The position numbers and the translations under genes were made by a program. From positions 20,647,201 to 20,707,200 of the forward strand of contig NC_092670.1 of the NCBI RefSeq assembly GCF_964355755.1: a stretch of 60,000 nt of DNA. The letters run 5' to 3'. The notes under the pieces were generated by a model. That model ran no database searches, had not been told where the DNA came from, and saw only the letters and a list, made by a program, of their open reading frames with translations. This DNA comes from Antedon mediterranea (Eukaryota; Echinodermata; Crinoidea; Comatulida; Antedonidae). Positions 56,890 through 60,000 of this stretch are shown here, piece after piece (position 1 is the first letter of the stretch; every line of letters begins with the position of its first letter).

Positions 56890-59220
56890 AAGTGGTCAGT
56901 GAACCTGTACTACTACTCTACCTAACACTCCTCTAAACTAACTAACTAAAAGATGAAATTACTTTTTGATCTATATTTGACTATTATTGTTAGCACCTGT
57001 TTATAAAATTCTGGGATCTGCCCCTTATTATTTACTATTAAGTATTATAGAACCGCCAGTCAAAAGAGGAGATTTGTTTTCCTCTTCTATCCAACTTCCC
57101 TATCCCCCAACTTCAACATGCTATCCATATTGAGGCAATGTTTAAACTATCAATTTAGTATAGTCTATAAGAACAGGCACGTTGTTAGTGATTTATCAAG
57201 CATAGATTACAATTGATATCCAAGGCATAATGAAGCAGATGTTCATTTTAATTAACTAAATTATGAGATTGATTGCTTTTTAATATTCGTTGTGATCTTC
57301 TATTAAAATATCTAGGGTGCTATAGTAGACGTTATTTGTGGCATTTAAGATAATTGACGTAGTTGAAGTTGGGAGTACCATATTTGGTCGAGGATGATGT
57401 GATTATTTTTTTCTTGGTTTTTTTGTATGCCATCTGCCTAAAGATTTATAAGGCTCTTTGATTAGACTGTTGTTTATACTGTATATGCTAATTTTTTCTG
57501 ATGCTTTGTTAGTCACAAAAAAGATGTGATAGTATTTTAGTTTTTTTTAACCAAGTATTTTGCCCCAAGTAGATTGTTTCAATAACAGGATTTAAAATAG
57601 ACAATTATATGGGATATGACTAGAAACATCTTCAATCGTTCTTGCCAAAAAAAAACCAAATTAAGGATGCATTAAACTTGTATGATGTACAGTAGTGGGT
57701 GTACAGTAATCTAGATACAGTAGCTGAGTTCACATTAGGAGTTGGTCATGACCAACTTTCTCATGATTCACATGTGAACCTTTAGCAATGTTGCTTGTAG
57801 ATAATACTCTTCTTAGGCATGTTTAATTCATGCCATAATGATTGTACTGTACCTGTGTAATAGTACGGTATCATGATTCACAATTCAATACTCTTCTGGT
57901 TTTTTTATTCTAATGATACTTTTTGAGAATTTCACTTTGGTGAGAAAGTAAATTGAGAGTTGTTTGCAAAACATGTAAGCATCTTTTTATTTATCACAAT
58001 CTTTTTGAATTTTTGAAATGTTCTGCTTTTGATTTTGAACTTAGACAGTATTGGCTATCATTGAATATTGCTATTTGTATTACTAGACATCATATCAGGA
58101 TATATAATTAAAGTACTGCACTTAATGCTAAGTATTGGGTCAATGGTGATTTCGATCAAAGTTTGCTGAGTAATTATTGTTGTTGTCAAGGTTGATTATA
58201 ATCTTTGTTTTTATTTACATTGTAAGCATTTTTCTGTCAACACTTTACGCATTCTGATTTTGTATAGCGAAATCTACTGTCCTTGTGCGACAAATTGTTA
58301 TAGTTTAAATTTGATCTGGAACGGTTTGGCAATTCTGTCATTTGTAAATAATCTTAATCTCTATCTTTGGATTTATTGCTGTTTTGTAGTAAAACGTGTT
58401 TGTCTAATTGGTACTACCAGTATGATTCGAAGAAATTATGTAACTAGTAGTTCATTGTAAATATACTATCAATTTTGTAATCTCGCTAGTTTTACACAAA
58501 CTGCAATTAAATCGTCATTTTTAAACCTAAAATTTAGATTATGGTTTTGCTACATATGATGCTGTACAATGCTGTGTGTTTGTTCATTTAAATAAAGGAT
58601 AGGTGTTTTCCATCAATAATTGAATTCCAATGCTCATTGCTAATCAGTCTCTTGAAAAGTACTGTAGGAAAATTAACTTTGATAATTGAAATGTTGATTT
58701 TAAGTAAAGTTATCTTTATTGTGTTTTCACAAAAAGCAGCTATAAAAACAAAATTGATTGCTGGTTATAAAACAGAATATCAATAAAAACATTAAAAAAG
58801 TTCAAGGCATATTGAAACGACATAGAAAAATGTAAAAATAAAAAATCAATTCAAAAACATTAGTGTTTTGTCCTTTTCTCACGTAGCTGTGGTCAGCACC
58901 AATTTGTACAATCACATTTTGTTTAATAAAATTATGTTTATTTGTCAATTAGTCAGAACCATAGTTCATTTAACTTTAGCTTGATCAACATTCCAAGAAT
59001 TGGTTTCAGCTAACATTATTATTTTTGGAAAAAATACATAATGCTGCCGTACTTTGTACTAGTAGCAATTTACAGTTCATATGTTCTTTAAGGAAAAATA
59101 CATTATTGTTCCATCTCGGATATGATGTCAAACTTTGATTGATTCCTGTTTCAAGTCGACAGTCAAGGATAAACGTACAATGTGGGAAGGAAAAAAAACA
59201 TGTGGAAAACATTCTGATTG
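56890..59220. other. AT-rich non-coding stretch
   Basis: No exon, RNA gene or element was recognised. Open frames 58260-58460 and 59006-59212 have no convincing similarity; the latter contains LLLVQSTAALC, faintly reminiscent of LINE tails but not enough to call. Confidence 0.45.
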
Positions 59221-59400
59221 ATATTATTATTATTATTATTTATTGCCAAAAACCAGATACAAACAAACAAAAACACAGAAACTAAGGGACTAGGCAGGAA
59301 CCTAAAAGTGAACCTAATCACTATAACAAGAGTTCAGGTTCCGTACTCCCAAAGTAACAACAATGATATATAATAAACTATATAAAAATATAAAGATATG
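59221..59400 (-). repeat. Possible LINE 3' end with (AAT)n-type tail
   Basis: On the minus strand the sequence runs through TTTTTGGCAATAAATAATAA into repeated AAT. This resembles the 3' terminus of CR1/L2/Jockey-group LINEs (non-coding tail plus microsatellite). No coding remnant supports it, so the call is weak. Confidence 0.3.
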
Positions 59401-59902
59401 ATCTATATGACTTGTTTACTACTACTAAACTGTCATTATGTGGGCGGTTGACTAAACTTTATTTTGAACTGCCTTTAGTTTAACCATTTTTTATGTCAAC
59501 GTACATCATTACTGTATTTGTCACATTGTTTTTTCCTGCGATATTTGTATTACTAGAAAATACCCACCCTAGGCCAGTTTTAAAATGTTGTCTTAAACCT
59601 TCCCAGTCATTTTAAAAATACCACAATATTATTAGCTAGGAAAAAATGGGAAGGAGAAACAGAAGCAGAAACACAAAACGTTCTAAAAAAAATATTATCT
59701 TCTAATAAATAATAAACCTCTGTAAATAAATTGAACCTACAGTAACCTTCTAAAGTATATAATCTTATACACACTCAACACAAATCATGCAGCTGTATGT
59801 AAAAGATGTATACTCTCTCTCTCGAGATGTTCCTATCTATAGTACTGTATATACAGTAGTAAAAAATGAGTACGCATTGCTAATAAAATATAAATTCTTT
59901 CA

Positions 59903-59994
59903 CCTGGTCTTTACTACGTAATGGAATAAAAGATTAGCTTGATGGTTTGTGTTAGATTGCTTGCCCCACTGTATCACTTTCATCCGATAACCTA
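59903..59994 (-). CDS. Possible coding exon at the window edge (minus strand)
   Basis: Between an acceptor-like AAAGTAG and a donor-like CCAG|GTGAAAG there is an open frame of about 30 codons containing MKVIQWGKQSNTNHQANLLF followed by HYVVKT. The composition looks coding-like against its AT-rich surroundings, but I did not recognise the family and there is no neighbouring exon to confirm phase. It could be chance. Confidence 0.2.
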
Positions 59995-60000
59995 CTTTGT

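Overview
This is a eukaryotic, intron-rich, AT-rich metazoan window. The gene content (a Rac GTPase, a lemur-type tyrosine kinase, WDR13) and a Gmr1-type Ty3/gypsy element point to a deuterostome, most likely a marine invertebrate such as an echinoderm. That placement is inference; the sequence does not name the species.

Layout: (1) 1274-8351, minus strand: a complete six-exon Rac GTPase gene. Its large first intron holds a ~1.2 kb array of a 23-bp repeat. (2) 11979-22079, plus strand: a lemur tyrosine kinase (LMTK/AATYK-like) gene of at least 11 coding exons, head-to-head with Rac. Its introns hold a second 23-bp-period array, a tRNA-like sequence and a 47-bp minisatellite that grew from the end of a MITE. 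(3) 25667-40368, minus strand: a complete 14-exon WDR13 gene, tail-to-tail with LMTK. One intron holds an intact, apparently very young LTR retrotransposon (28181-34185) in antisense orientation. (4) 40820 onward, plus strand: one probable first coding exon of an unrecognised gene, sharing a short divergent promoter interval with WDR13. (5) About 41-60 kb: mostly AT-rich non-coding DNA with DNA transposons and MITEs, including a PIF/Harbinger-like element (49309-50024), a second short TIR element (50185-50374), a TIR element split by a nested hAT-like element (50505-52963), and an element with repeated GACGATTCGGCCC phrases (56366-56884).

The three complete genes do not form a pathway. Rac (actin and signalling switch), LMTK (membrane-anchored kinase-like protein) and WDR13 (nuclear WD-repeat protein) are independent housekeeping or regulatory genes. 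All exon models were built by eye from splice signals, reading phase and family similarity. The Rac and WDR13 models close perfectly in phase (193 and 477 aa). The LMTK model closes at about 886 aa, or 900 with an optional 14-codon exon.

Most notable points: the retrotransposon has integrase upstream of reverse transcriptase (the unusual Gmr1 order) and LTRs that look identical; the LMTK kinase domain has lost the DFG aspartate (HYG); and a MITE terminus has been amplified into a minisatellite just ahead of the last kinase-domain exon. I saw no clearly new multi-gene system.
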